From assembly GCF_016595495.1 (NCBI RefSeq), contig NZ_JAENIM010000045.1:62001-126000 (forward strand): a stretch of DNA of 64,000 nt. Reading direction: 5' to 3'. Shown here piece after piece: positions 20,294-29,406 of this stretch. A program made the translations under genes and the position numbers. The stretch is from Persicirhabdus sediminis (lineage in GTDB: Bacteria; Verrucomicrobiota; Verrucomicrobiia; Verrucomicrobiales; Akkermansiaceae). Positions within the stretch are counted from its first letter, which is position 1. Every line of letters starts with the position of its first letter. The notes beneath the pieces were generated by a model that did no database searches, was not told where the DNA came from, and saw only the letters and a list, made by a program, of their open reading frames with translations.

Positions 20294-20308
20294 TTAGAAT
20301 AATTCTAA
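20294..20308. promoter_or_regulatory. PerR/Fur-type operator, perfect 7-1-7 palindrome
   Basis: TTAGAATAATTCTAA reads identically on both strands around a central base. It has the 7-1-7 geometry of Per and Fur boxes and is close to the consensus TTATAATNATTATAA. It lies 45 bp upstream of the Fur-family gene, where it would overlap the promoter of the fur-suf unit. A direct AGAATCAAT follows at 20309-20317. Confidence 0.75.
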
Positions 20309-20456
20309 GAATCAATAAGCACTAGCTACGGTCGTTTGTTTATCACTCGAACCAACGATTCGTCAACCAGCTAGAACAACTGAGCGTGAATTATTCGTGA
20401 ATCTTAATTCTTTATTAGTCTAGCAATTACCAGTCGTTTGATCTATAGCGCGCCAC

Positions 20457-21209
20457 ATGGACGCGCTACATCTTAGCTTAGCAGCCATTATTCTCTGCTT
20501 ATCCAGCGCCGCGCAGAGTGCCGTTGGATTTGGGTACGCATTATTTGCCACCCCATTACTCGTCTGTTTGGGCGTTCCCCTACCCACAGCGATGATCATC
20601 GTTGCCTCGTGCTCACTCTTTCAAGCTAGCACGGGAGCCTACAAACTACGCGAACACATTCCGTGGAAAATCGTCTTCAAAGGCTGTGCGATCCGCTCCA
20701 TCGCCACCATGCTCGGCGTCACCCTGATGTTTGTACTCATTGGCATGAGCCAGCCCACCTTGCAGCTCTACCTCGGCATCATCCTCTGCGTTCTGCTGCT
20801 GATACGCATCGTCGCGCGCCCCAAACCACGTGAGCACGTCGCCGCTGGCTGGGGATGGGCCAGCTTCAGCCTCAGCGGGCTACTCGCTGGCACCTGTGGC
20901 ATGGGCAGCTCACCCATCGTCATCTGGATGATGGCGCACGACTGGGATACCAAACGCATTCGCGGGCTGATGTTTGCCATCTACACCGTGTGCATTCCCC
21001 TGCAGCTCATCTTGCTCACCGCCACCATTGGCAAACACGCCATGCACGACTTCCTCATCGGCCTGTGCTGCCTGCCGCTCGCCTTCATTGGCGCGCAAAT
21101 TGGCCACCCGATTGGCAACAAAATCTCCCGCAAAAGGCTCAGCCAATTTGCCTACCTGCTGCTGTTCTCCATCGGCGTGGGATCCATCATCCCATCACTC
21201 CATCTGTAA
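20457..21209 (+). CDS. TauE/SafE family permease (copy 1)
   Basis: A 250-residue integral membrane protein with about eight hydrophobic segments and the family N-terminus LSSAAQSAVGFGYALFATPLL. TauE/SafE proteins are thought to export sulfite, organosulfonates or related anions. It has a duplicated-half layout with SFSLSGLLAGTCGMGSSPIVIWM as the second signature. A close paralogue starts 89 bp downstream, so the pair is a tandem duplication. The substrate is unknown. It diverges from the fur-suf operon; a link through sulfur handling or sulfate released by the sulfatases is possible, but inferred. Confidence 0.88.
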   Translation: MDALHLSLAAIILCLSSAAQSAVGFGYALFATPLLVCLGVPLPTAMIIVASCSLFQASTGAYKLREHIPWKIVFKGCAIRSIATMLGVTLMFVLIGMSQPTLQLYLGIILCVLLLIRIVARPKPREHVAAGWGWASFSLSGLLAGTCGMGSSPIVIWMMAHDWDTKRIRGLMFAIYTVCIPLQLILLTATIGKHAMHDFLIGLCCLPLAFIGAQIGHPIGNKISRKRLSQFAYLLLFSIGVGSIIPSLHL

Positions 21210-21298
21210 ATTCAGAACCAGCTGGAAATCAAACACCCAGAAGAAAGAAACATTGTTTAAATACTCGCATTCTTTCTCTCCAGATCAATAAAGCCATC

Positions 21299-22045
21299 AT
21301 GGACGTGGCCCACATCCTCATCGCTGGCATTATCCTCTGCCTATCCAGCGCCGCCCAGAGCGCCGTCGGCTTTGGCTACGCACTCTATGCCACACCACTA
21401 CTCGTCTGGCTCGGCCTGCCATTGCCCAGCGCGCTAGTTCTCGTTGGCACCTGCTCGCTCTTCCAGTCGTCCACCGGCGCCTACAAACTACGCCAGTACG
21501 TACCGTGGAAACTAGTACTCAAAGGTTGCGCCATCCGCGGCGTCACCACCCTAGCTGGCATGGCCCTCATGTTCCAGCTCATCGAGCTAGACCGCTCCAG
21601 CATGCAGCTCTGGCTGGGCATTATCCTCTGCTCCATCCTCGCCATGCAGCTCCTACTGCGGCCCAAGCCACAGCCAAAAATAGCCGCTGGCTGGACCTGG
21701 GCTAGCTACTCACTCAGCGGCCTACTCTCTGGCATCTCCGGCATGGGCGGCCCGCCCATCGTCATCTGGGCAATGGCTCACGACTGGGAAACCAAACGCA
21801 TCCGCGGCCTGCTCTTTGCCACCTTCGCCATCTGCATTCCCTTCCAGCTCGTGCTACTCGCCGCCACCCTCGGTAGCCAAGTTATCCACGATGTGCTCAT
21901 CGGTCTTTGTTTCCTACCGCTCGTCTACCTCGGGCAAAAAATTGGCCACCCCATCGGCAACCGCATCTCGCGCCCAAGACTCAGCCAGCTCGCCTACCTC
22001 ATCCTCTTTGTCATCGGCGTCGGCTCCATCTGGCCTTCGCTCTGA
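21299..22045 (+). CDS. TauE/SafE family permease (copy 2)
   Basis: A 248-residue tandem paralogue of the permease at 20457-21209, alignable along its whole length (LSSAAQSAVGFGYALYATPLL; YSLSGLLSGISGMGGPPIVIW). The ATG at 21299 (MDVAHILIAG) lines up with the start of copy 1; the longer open frame beginning at 20855 overlaps copy 1 in another frame and is an artefact. About eight membrane segments are expected. The glycine-rich loop differs most (GMGSSP in copy 1, GMGGPP here), which might change specificity. Confidence 0.88.
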   Translation: MDVAHILIAGIILCLSSAAQSAVGFGYALYATPLLVWLGLPLPSALVLVGTCSLFQSSTGAYKLRQYVPWKLVLKGCAIRGVTTLAGMALMFQLIELDRSSMQLWLGIILCSILAMQLLLRPKPQPKIAAGWTWASYSLSGLLSGISGMGGPPIVIWAMAHDWETKRIRGLLFATFAICIPFQLVLLAATLGSQVIHDVLIGLCFLPLVYLGQKIGHPIGNRISRPRLSQLAYLILFVIGVGSIWPSL

Positions 22046-22114
22046 GCTGCCATCCAGCCAGCTGGAAATAAGATCGAGCTGGAAAACTCACCTCAGCGGT
22101 GGCATATTTGCATC

Positions 22115-22336
22115 ATGAACACGGCCGCCGACATTTTCGACCACGCCATGAACTTGTCTACTGAAGACAAAACATTGCTGGTTGAGAAACTTCTCCTCAG
22201 CCTTCAGCGAGAGCTCCCTCTCAGCGACGAGTGGCTCGTAGAGATTGATCGCCGCGTGCAGAAACGTCGTAGCGGTGAGTCTCAACCTATCTCACAAACT
22301 CAAGTGCACCGAGAAATCGAAGCCCTGCTAGAGTAA
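22115..22336 (+). CDS. Addiction-module antitoxin, RelB-like
   Basis: A 73-residue protein of the short 'addiction module component' family (LSTEDKTLLVEKLLLSLQ, LSDEWLVEIDRRVQKRRSGE). Such proteins bind and silence a RelE/ParE toxin and repress their own operon. The stop TAA overlaps the toxin's ATG by one base (TAATG), giving translational coupling, which supports the pair. Confidence 0.82.
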   Translation: MNTAADIFDHAMNLSTEDKTLLVEKLLLSLQRELPLSDEWLVEIDRRVQKRRSGESQPISQTQVHREIEALLE

Positions 22337-22632
22337 TGCATCTTCACTATCTGCCAGAAGCGAAAGCTGACATCCTAGCTGCGATGAACTACTACATTGA
22401 GCAGGAATCTGGTGACAAAAAAATTGCCGCAGAGTTCTATCAGGCTCTAAAAGTTGCCGAGCAAGACATCCTTGAATTCCCAAATTTCTGGCCCATTGCG
22501 AGCCCACCCTATCGCCGCAAAGTCATGCAGCGATTCCCATACAGCATCATCTTCCACCAGCTAGATGAAGCAACCATAGAAATTGCTGCCATTGCCCATC
22601 ATAAACGGCAACCTAACTATTGGCTCGACTAA
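22336..22632 (+). CDS. RelE/ParE-type toxin
   Basis: A 98-residue toxin of the RelE/ParE superfamily (LPEAKADILAAMNYYIEQE, YRRKVMQRFPYSIIFHQLDE, IAAIAHHKRQPNYWLD). The C-terminal HHKR.P.YW pattern is typical of ParE-like plasmid stabilisation proteins, which act on gyrase or on translating ribosomes; which applies here cannot be told. It is translated from an ATG overlapping the antitoxin stop. Another such pair, unrelated in sequence layout, is at 58035-58546. Confidence 0.85.
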   Translation: MHLHYLPEAKADILAAMNYYIEQESGDKKIAAEFYQALKVAEQDILEFPNFWPIASPPYRRKVMQRFPYSIIFHQLDEATIEIAAIAHHKRQPNYWLD

Positions 22633-22665
22633 AGAATAAAAATTCTTCAGATTTCATAGTTAATA

Positions 22666-23094
22666 ATGAAATCACTCACCAATAAAGACCGCGATCAGCT
22701 GAAAATCCTCTCCACCTGCCACTACGTCTGGGCGGCACTCATTTTGTTACAGGGCATTTCCTTCACCCTCATTGGATCGCAATTCTTTAACATGCAAAGA
22801 CAAGCCGCTGAGATGACCCTCTCGGCTGCCATATCTCCCGAACCCACCTTTGGCCTCACACCAGCACTGCCAGCTACATTCTTTGTCATCGCTTTCATTC
22901 TAACGATCGCGCTAGCTATCGGCAACATTCTCTCAGCCAGCTTCATCAAAGCTAACAAAAACCGTACATTCTCATTCATCATCGCCATTCTCAACTTCTT
23001 CTCTTTTCCCATCGGCTCCGCGCTCGGCATCTTCACCTTTGTCATCCTCAGCCGCGAATCTATCAGAAATTCTTACAACACTAGCAAATTATGA
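22666..23094 (+). CDS. Small inner-membrane protein of unknown function
   Basis: A 142-residue protein with three likely membrane helices (about 16-38, 64-90, 105-130). The first segment, CHYVWAALILLQGISFTLIG, resembles the N-terminus of many four-helix 'hypothetical' membrane proteins. No catalytic motif is visible. The last codons overlap the start of the next gene by four bases (ATGA), so the two are translationally coupled. Confidence 0.6.
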   Translation: MKSLTNKDRDQLKILSTCHYVWAALILLQGISFTLIGSQFFNMQRQAAEMTLSAAISPEPTFGLTPALPATFFVIAFILTIALAIGNILSASFIKANKNRTFSFIIAILNFFSFPIGSALGIFTFVILSRESIRNSYNTSKL

Positions 23095-23600
23095 AAACCG
23101 TCATCAGCATCATCACCGCCTTAGCTCTAATTCCAGCTAGCCTAGCTGCAGATCAGCTAGATAAAAAGTTAGACAATGCCGTCGCCGCTGGCATCGTCTT
23201 CAAGCTAGGCTACCTCCTTGGCGGCGAAGGATGTTCGAGTCATGAGCCAGACATCAATCACGCAGAAATATTTCGCAAGTCGCTCGATCACCTGCAGCTA
23301 GATTTTGCCAATTTCTCTACCAGCGATTACGGCAAACAACTCAAACAAGAAGCTGCCGATCTGATCAAGTTCTGTGATCATGCCATGACCTCTACCAGAG
23401 ATGGCGAGCAATCGGAACAGGCCAAATTGTTTTACAAAAAATACGCCATCCCAGCTAGCCAGCAAAACGTTCCCAGCCTGGCAGCGATGATCACTGAAAA
23501 GCTCACTAACTACGCCAAGAAAACCCAAACCCCTGAGTGGGTATGGAACCCAGAGCTCAGAGGCGGTGAAAATACACAGCAAACCCAGCTAGCGGACTAG
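23091..23600 (+). CDS. Small secreted protein of unknown function
   Basis: A 169-residue exported protein with a clean signal peptide (MKTVISIITALALIPASLAA) and an alpha-helical, charged body (QLDKKLDNAVAAGIVFKLGY). It overlaps the preceding membrane-protein gene by four bases, so they probably work together. No known domain was recognised. Confidence 0.6.
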   Translation: MKTVISIITALALIPASLAADQLDKKLDNAVAAGIVFKLGYLLGGEGCSSHEPDINHAEIFRKSLDHLQLDFANFSTSDYGKQLKQEAADLIKFCDHAMTSTRDGEQSEQAKLFYKKYAIPASQQNVPSLAAMITEKLTNYAKKTQTPEWVWNPELRGGENTQQTQLAD

Positions 23601-23641
23601 CTGGCCTACATTTCAAACTAATCTAACTTGGAAAACTAATC

Positions 23642-25267
23642 TCACTCAGTGGCCATTTCCTCACGCAGCCGCTTGATCATAGCGGCCACCCGACCTGCGT
23701 GCTCAGGGTTATCTAGCAAGTTCTCCTGCTCCATCGGATCCAGCTTCAAGTTGCACAAGAAGACAGGTTCATAGTCATTATCAGTGATCAACTTCCAGCC
23801 ATTTGACCGCAGCGCTTTATGAGATTGATATTTCTCGTTAGGGAAATCCACATCCATGATACCAGTCATCGCTTGCTCATGTCGGCGCGCCGGTAATCCA
23901 GCTGGATTTTCCGCTAGCACGAGTTCAGAAAAGCCAATGCTATCCACCGCTTGGCCAGCAGGCACCTCTTGCCCAACAATTTCAGCTAGTGTGGGGTAAA
24001 TATCCTGCAGAGCAACAAATTGCGGTGCTCGGCTAGCTGGAGAAATTTTTGATCCCCCAGCAGTCCCGTCACCCCATTTCATAATCAGTGGAATGCGATG
24101 CCCGCCCTCCCAGATAAGCGCTTTGTTTTCCCGCAATCCATAATTAGACAGATGCTTACTACGCGACTCCCTTGGTCTCAGACCACCATTGTCGCTAGTG
24201 AAAATGATCAATGTATTTTCTAGCAAGCCTTTAGCTAATAGCTTTTGCTCCAGCTGGCTGACCATGAGATCTATCTGCAAAAGCATATCACCATGTGCAG
24301 ATTCAGTTTGTCCAGCTACTGGCACACCCATGAATGATAGCGGAGGCGTATGCGGCTGATGCACCGCCTCGGTACAAAAATGGATGAAAAACGGCCTATC
24401 TTGCTGGTCGCGTTGGTTTTCCTCATGATGCCTATCAATAAAGTCTAGCGCCTTTTGTGTCATCTCAATGCCGACCTCGTTAGACTTCCATGACGGCACG
24501 CCGTAACCAGCTTGCCAGCCCCAGATTTCAGCTACGCCGTTAGCATTTTCTGTTCTCCCACCTGGATGGAAAACAAAGCTTTTCTGCGGATCAGCGGGAT
24601 CATCCACTCCGTATGGCAGGCCATTTTCAAACCACATATACGGAGAATCCTGAATGCCACCTTGGCTGATGAAGCTGTAATCAAATCCATGATCATTAAC
24701 GCCATCTGGCAAAGGCCTCGTGAAGTCTGCATTGAAATAATCAAATGCCTTCTCATCACCAGCCTGTTTGTTTCCAGCTGGCCTGCCCTCATCCCAGTTA
24801 GTAATTTTTGTATAATCCTGCTCACCTTCTGGCAGTGGGTTTTTAGGCCAAACACGGCCACCTAGATGCGACTTGCCAAACATCGCCGTATGGTAGCCAC
24901 GTTTTTGCAGTAGGCTAGGTAATGTCAGTTGCCCAGCCAGTATCTGTGATCCCCGATTAAAGTGCCAGCTGCCAGACGCATCGCGCCCGCGCCACACATA
25001 ATTTCCCGTCATCAGAGAGTAACGGTTAGGCGCACACAGCGCCGCTGGTGTATTGGCATCTAGAAAGGTCATGCCCTGCTCAGCTAGCCTAGACAAGGTG
25101 GGTAGCTCAGGCGGCAAAATGCCATCTGGATTAGTTTCCCTATTGTTATAGGCGCGCAGGTCACCCGTGCCCACATCATCACATAATATGAGTAATATGT
25201 TGGGGCGATCTGCCGCAGACCAGCTAGCTTGGCATAAAATTGCTAGAGCCAATACGTATTTTTTCAT
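23642..25267 (-). CDS. Exported sulfatase with CAPNR active site
   Basis: A 541-residue type I sulfatase with signal peptide MKKYVLALAILCQASWSAAD. Metal ligands are in ILLILCDDVGTGDL. The formylglycine motif is C78-A-P-N-R in LCAPNRYSLMTGNY: the usual serine or threonine before the arginine is asparagine, which the CxPxR rule still permits. FTSDNGGLRPRESRSKHLSNYG and IWEGGHRIPLIMKWGDG are standard. It starts 18 bp after the GH2 gene at 25286-28366 on the same strand, so the two form an operon, most likely desulfating and cleaving the same glycan. Confidence 0.92.
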   Translation of the reverse strand: MKKYVLALAILCQASWSAADRPNILLILCDDVGTGDLRAYNNRETNPDGILPPELPTLSRLAEQGMTFLDANTPAALCAPNRYSLMTGNYVWRGRDASGSWHFNRGSQILAGQLTLPSLLQKRGYHTAMFGKSHLGGRVWPKNPLPEGEQDYTKITNWDEGRPAGNKQAGDEKAFDYFNADFTRPLPDGVNDHGFDYSFISQGGIQDSPYMWFENGLPYGVDDPADPQKSFVFHPGGRTENANGVAEIWGWQAGYGVPSWKSNEVGIEMTQKALDFIDRHHEENQRDQQDRPFFIHFCTEAVHQPHTPPLSFMGVPVAGQTESAHGDMLLQIDLMVSQLEQKLLAKGLLENTLIIFTSDNGGLRPRESRSKHLSNYGLRENKALIWEGGHRIPLIMKWGDGTAGGSKISPASRAPQFVALQDIYPTLAEIVGQEVPAGQAVDSIGFSELVLAENPAGLPARRHEQAMTGIMDVDFPNEKYQSHKALRSNGWKLITDNDYEPVFLCNLKLDPMEQENLLDNPEHAGRVAAMIKRLREEMATE

Positions 25268-25285
25268 CTTCTCTCCGCTAAATGA

Positions 25286-28200
25286 TTAGAAGTTTCCTTC
25301 GCAGCCCATTTCTAGCATATTGAAGAAGAGCATATCATTGAAGCTATTATCAGCCTTCATGTGATAGGCTGGGTTCACTAAAATCATGCCTTTGCCATAC
25401 TCAATAGAGCCAAGCAATACAGTGAGTGTAGGCATGCGCATGCTTTTATCGTGATCTTTAGGCTCCTGATCAGACAGCCACGGTCTAGCCATGTGCAAGC
25501 CGTAGACACCTAACTTATGCTCACTAGCAAATGGATAGAAACCAACAGGATCCGCAGGCACTTCCCAGCTATTTGTAGAAATAGTGGTTTTACCTGGATA
25601 AGCTAGATCTCCAACAAAGTGATCGAGGTACCCCCAACCATTGCCGTACCATTTGTTGGTTTGTGTGCCGCCCCATTCGGTTACTGGCTCACTAAGTACA
25701 CCGAGATCGTGAAGGTGCTTGGCCCAGTTGCCATCAAATTCAACAACCATCAATGCGCCTTCATTCTTCACACGATCGAGCGCTTTGGCTGCCAACTTAG
25801 CTGGCATCACGCCCCCAACGACGATGTAATCTAACTTCTCTTTCGCATCCAGCGGAAGCAATGTCGCACCAGCTTCTTTGAGTGCGTCCTCTGCAGGAGG
25901 AACACCCCAAACGGTACCTTTTTTGCCTTTTACCTGGCTGCTATAAGAAGCGCGGTTTTGTACTAATACTTGCTCACAACCGTCGGCAAATACCTGATCG
26001 CCCTGCAGCAATTCAGCTTCTACAGTAAGGTATCCACCACGCCAGTTAGGGGAAATTTCTACACTCAGTGGATCTAGCCCTTGAGCAAATCGATCACCAC
26101 CTTCAACAGATACTTTTCTAACTTCGCTGAAACCTGTGTCTTTTCCAGCTCCATCTAGCACTTTAATTTTCATCGTGTACTCGCCAGCTGGAATCACCCC
26201 TTCGTTGATCAGGTTGAGCTCAAACAAGGCGGTTTCACCTGGCTTGAGGTACTTGGCTTCATTGACACGATTTTCTGGCAAATGATCTGACTCACGGAAA
26301 ATAGCAATCTGTGCAGGGCGCACCCAAACAGCATAATCTTCAGCTGGCCCCTTGAGGTAACGAGCTGCATCACAGAGAGCTGATTCCCAGTCCCAGCCCA
26401 TGCCGTATGACATTGGTCCAGGCGACCAGCCATTGATGGCAAACCCTTCACTTGTATCGTTAACCATAGAAACCTGACCGTGTCTACCAGCCATGTACAT
26501 CAGCCCTCGACCAGCTTGAACACTGATATCACCAGCGGTCTTGATGTTTCGGCTACCCACTTCGCTGAGGTTCCAGTCAGTAAATCCAGCTACCTGCTTC
26601 TTGTGGTTCTCAACATAAATGTTAGCGTCAAAACCATCGCGCTTAGGGCCAGGAAGACGATCTCTCATCTCCATCGTTTCTACCCAGTTTCTTGGGCCTG
26701 TGCTAGAGATTACCTCGCCAGCAAAGAATGGTTTATCAGGAACATGCATGCGTGTGGTGGCAAAGAAGTCCGTCTCAGGGAAACGTCCACCTGTGTTCCC
26801 AGCATTGTGTACATCTAAATAATCGTCGCGGATTTCTGTTTCGTAAGGACGAATGTGTTTGATGTGAAATTTCTCATAATCAGTCTGTCCTCTTTCAGGG
26901 AACTGCGAGCCACTCGTATTGATGATCAAACGAGTTGGGTCGATGCGATTGATCTCACGCAGTGCCTCCTCGCGAGCTGGAGTCCACACATTGCTTTCAT
27001 TCATCAGGCAGTACATCATTACTGATGGGTGGTTACGATCACGCAGAGCCATACGTCTACAGCGCTCAACGTTGATCTTGTCAGTCCATGCATTACCATC
27101 ACGGAAGCCTCCTGGCTCAGCGTGCAATGCGAGACCTAACTTATCAGAATATTCATAAATCAATGGCTCACCGATACGGCGGTGGTGGCTGATTGCGTTG
27201 TGGCCAATAGCCTTGGCATTTTCCACACTACGCTTGGCCATTTCCGGTGTCGCATAGAAACCTGTAAATGCATAAAAACCCCAATCCGTAGCTGACTTCA
27301 TACGGAAACGCTCACCATTTAGATAGTAGTGATGGTCTCTGTTAGCTGCCTCTTTAACCTCAAAAGTACGTAGGCCAAATGTCTGCTCGTGCACGTCTTT
27401 GAACGACTTCCCTTCAATAGTAACGCGGCAGAGATAGAGGTTAGGATCATCTGGTGACCATTGCTTGGCCTCTGGTAGGGACGTGAACAAGCTCACATCA
27501 AAGTTGCCTGTTTCGGATGAATAAATTCGCTTCTCCGTCAGCAATACTTCATTCGTTTTTGGATCGATGAATTCTGCAGTTAGATTGACGCGCTTAGCAA
27601 ACCAAATTGGGTATTTACAACCAAGGTTTACCATCAGCTCAATGTTGTTAGCTTTAGCTGGCAGCAGGTTTTTCACAAAGACGTGATTCACCCGCACCTT
27701 ATCGTTAGCGATTAGGTTGATGTGACCAATGCCAGCGAAATCGTGAGTATTTGGGAAATGGTATTTACAGTCGTTGAAGTTCCAGTCCATGCCCGGTTTC
27801 CAAGGAATAGCAGGGAAATCCTGCCAGCCACGGCTACCACCTGGGTTCGTTAGTCTGACTGCAATTTGGTTTTTCTCACCGTATTTGAGATGTTTTTCGA
27901 TCTCAAAATCGAATGGCACTTCAGCCATCACATCGTAGGCAGCGAGCTTACCATTGACATAAATCTCACAGCGCAGTCTGGCTTTTTCCACCATCAGGCG
28001 AACCACCTTGCCCTGCCAGTCAGCTGGCACATCAAACTCACGCGTGAACCAACTCACACCGTGGTAGCGATTGGTATTCACCCCACCGCCATAGTATTCT
28101 TCCACACAGCCAGGAACAGCCGCATCCTTACCTTGCTCAGCTGGAACGTTCCAGCCACCAGTTGGTGGATTCACTGGCATGGAATCCAAATTCACTTCGT

Positions 28201-28366
28201 TAGGCAGCCAGATTTGATCGTCCTGCCATTTAGCGTCTTCATCCATCCATACCTTCCAGCCATTGCCGGATAGATCCATTGTTAGTCTCCCCTTAGCCAT
28301 AATCGAGCTGGCCATTATCGTCATCATCGAGACAACGAGCCATAAATATCGCGTTTTCATATTCAT
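25286..28366 (-). CDS. Exported GH2 glycoside hydrolase
   Basis: A protein of about 1026 residues with a signal peptide (MNMKTRYLWLVVSMMTIMAS) when started at 28364-28366. It has a sugar-binding jelly roll, an Ig-like domain and a TIM barrel. The acid/base is the Glu of YCLMNESNVW (about 457) and the likely nucleophile the Glu of PFFAGEV (about 551). It diverges from LacZ: the long C-terminal part (about 650-1026) has a Rossmann-like section (LDYIVVGGVMPAKLAAKALD) as in large Bacteroidetes and Verrucomicrobia GH2 proteins of uncertain specificity. Beta-galactosidase or beta-glucuronidase are both possible. It is first in a two-gene operon with a sulfatase and divergent from an AraC regulator. 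Confidence 0.85.
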   Translation of the reverse strand: MNMKTRYLWLVVSMMTIMASSIMAKGRLTMDLSGNGWKVWMDEDAKWQDDQIWLPNEVNLDSMPVNPPTGGWNVPAEQGKDAAVPGCVEEYYGGGVNTNRYHGVSWFTREFDVPADWQGKVVRLMVEKARLRCEIYVNGKLAAYDVMAEVPFDFEIEKHLKYGEKNQIAVRLTNPGGSRGWQDFPAIPWKPGMDWNFNDCKYHFPNTHDFAGIGHINLIANDKVRVNHVFVKNLLPAKANNIELMVNLGCKYPIWFAKRVNLTAEFIDPKTNEVLLTEKRIYSSETGNFDVSLFTSLPEAKQWSPDDPNLYLCRVTIEGKSFKDVHEQTFGLRTFEVKEAANRDHHYYLNGERFRMKSATDWGFYAFTGFYATPEMAKRSVENAKAIGHNAISHHRRIGEPLIYEYSDKLGLALHAEPGGFRDGNAWTDKINVERCRRMALRDRNHPSVMMYCLMNESNVWTPAREEALREINRIDPTRLIINTSGSQFPERGQTDYEKFHIKHIRPYETEIRDDYLDVHNAGNTGGRFPETDFFATTRMHVPDKPFFAGEVISSTGPRNWVETMEMRDRLPGPKRDGFDANIYVENHKKQVAGFTDWNLSEVGSRNIKTAGDISVQAGRGLMYMAGRHGQVSMVNDTSEGFAINGWSPGPMSYGMGWDWESALCDAARYLKGPAEDYAVWVRPAQIAIFRESDHLPENRVNEAKYLKPGETALFELNLINEGVIPAGEYTMKIKVLDGAGKDTGFSEVRKVSVEGGDRFAQGLDPLSVEISPNWRGGYLTVEAELLQGDQVFADGCEQVLVQNRASYSSQVKGKKGTVWGVPPAEDALKEAGATLLPLDAKEKLDYIVVGGVMPAKLAAKALDRVKNEGALMVVEFDGNWAKHLHDLGVLSEPVTEWGGTQTNKWYGNGWGYLDHFVGDLAYPGKTTISTNSWEVPADPVGFYPFASEHKLGVYGLHMARPWLSDQEPKDHDKSMRMPTLTVLLGSIEYGKGMILVNPAYHMKADNSFNDMLFFNMLEMGCEGNF

Positions 28367-28485
28367 TAGATTTTTACATTCATGCCACAGCCCAATCACT
28401 GCCACCATAAACATACATCATACAATACGCCGAGGCCACAGGAATCTAGTTGACAGGACTCCAGTGGAAATATGATAAACTTTGC

Positions 28486-29376
28486 ATGAAAAACACGGGT
28501 GAGTTTTATCGATTCAACCAAGATGACCCTGAACTTACTGATTTCCCCCATATCGACGTCTTGGGGCACATCGATATTTACGACTCATCTAAGATCCCCC
28601 TGCCCATGCATCTCAACGATGGCATCGAGCTCTGCTTCATCTACAAAGGTCACTTTCAGTGGCAAATCGTTGATAAAACCTACGACCTTTACCCTAACAC
28701 CAGCAGCTTCACACTCCCGTGGCAGCTCCATGGCTCACCACTTGGCTACATTACGCGCGGCGAATTAGGCTGGTTAGTCATCAAAGTAGAATCATTTTCA
28801 CCCAGCCAAAACCTCAAGTTAGGCAGCTGGAGCCAGCTGACAAACGCCGAGCAAAAATGGATCGGAGAAATACTAAAAAATAGCCCGCGTCCGCACATCA
28901 ACATCACCCCATTTCTAGGCGAACTGATCGACCAACTCATGAACGCCATCCAGATGGAGCACCCGTTTCGCTCACAGATAGTCAACCGAGCATTAGACAA
29001 TCTGTTATTTCATTATGCCGACATACTCAGCAAGGCGCCCACCACCACCTCAGCTGATGATTTCATCCCGCTCTTAGAGGAGAAGATCAACGAGGACCTC
29101 TCTCACCGATGGCAACTCAGCGACCTCGAATCCATCAGCGGCTACGGCAAGAGCCAGCTCAACCAGCTAATCAAACAACACACCGGCTTCTCTACCATGG
29201 CCTTTGTCAATAGCCTGCGCATCGCTGAAGCCCAGCGGCTACTCAAACAAACCGAGCTTCCTATCGCCGAGGTATGCGTTCTCGCTGGATTTGAAAGCAG
29301 CCAACATTTCTCTATCATCTTCAAAAAATTCACCGGCTCATCACCCAGAAATTTCCGTAAAGAGACAAACAAATAG
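28486..29376 (+). CDS. AraC-family transcriptional regulator
   Basis: A 296-residue regulator with an N-terminal cupin-like sensing domain (DGIELCFIYKGHFQWQIVD) and a C-terminal double helix-turn-helix (LSDLESISGYGKSQLNQLI; LPIAEVCVLAGFESSQHFS; TGSSPRNFRK). The ATG at 28486 is preferred to a TTG 36 bp upstream. That upstream stretch reads TTGACA (28450) and TATGAT (28471), a promoter-like pair with a short spacer. The gene diverges from the GH2-sulfatase operon and most likely activates it in response to a sugar, by analogy with other AraC neighbours of glycan genes. Confidence 0.88.
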   Translation: MKNTGEFYRFNQDDPELTDFPHIDVLGHIDIYDSSKIPLPMHLNDGIELCFIYKGHFQWQIVDKTYDLYPNTSSFTLPWQLHGSPLGYITRGELGWLVIKVESFSPSQNLKLGSWSQLTNAEQKWIGEILKNSPRPHINITPFLGELIDQLMNAIQMEHPFRSQIVNRALDNLLFHYADILSKAPTTTSADDFIPLLEEKINEDLSHRWQLSDLESISGYGKSQLNQLIKQHTGFSTMAFVNSLRIAEAQRLLKQTELPIAEVCVLAGFESSQHFSIIFKKFTGSSPRNFRKETNK

Positions 29377-29406
29377 CTGTCTGGCTAGCTACAACCATCT
29401 AGCGAA

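Noticed and set aside
20855-21298. Long 5' extension of the second TauE/SafE gene
   Set aside because: It overlaps copy 1 in another frame and has no membrane-protein character; the paralogue alignment fixes the start at 21299.
28450-28485. TTGACA...TATGAT as promoter of the AraC gene
   Set aside because: The spacer is only 15 bp and the transcript would begin at the start codon; kept as a remark only.
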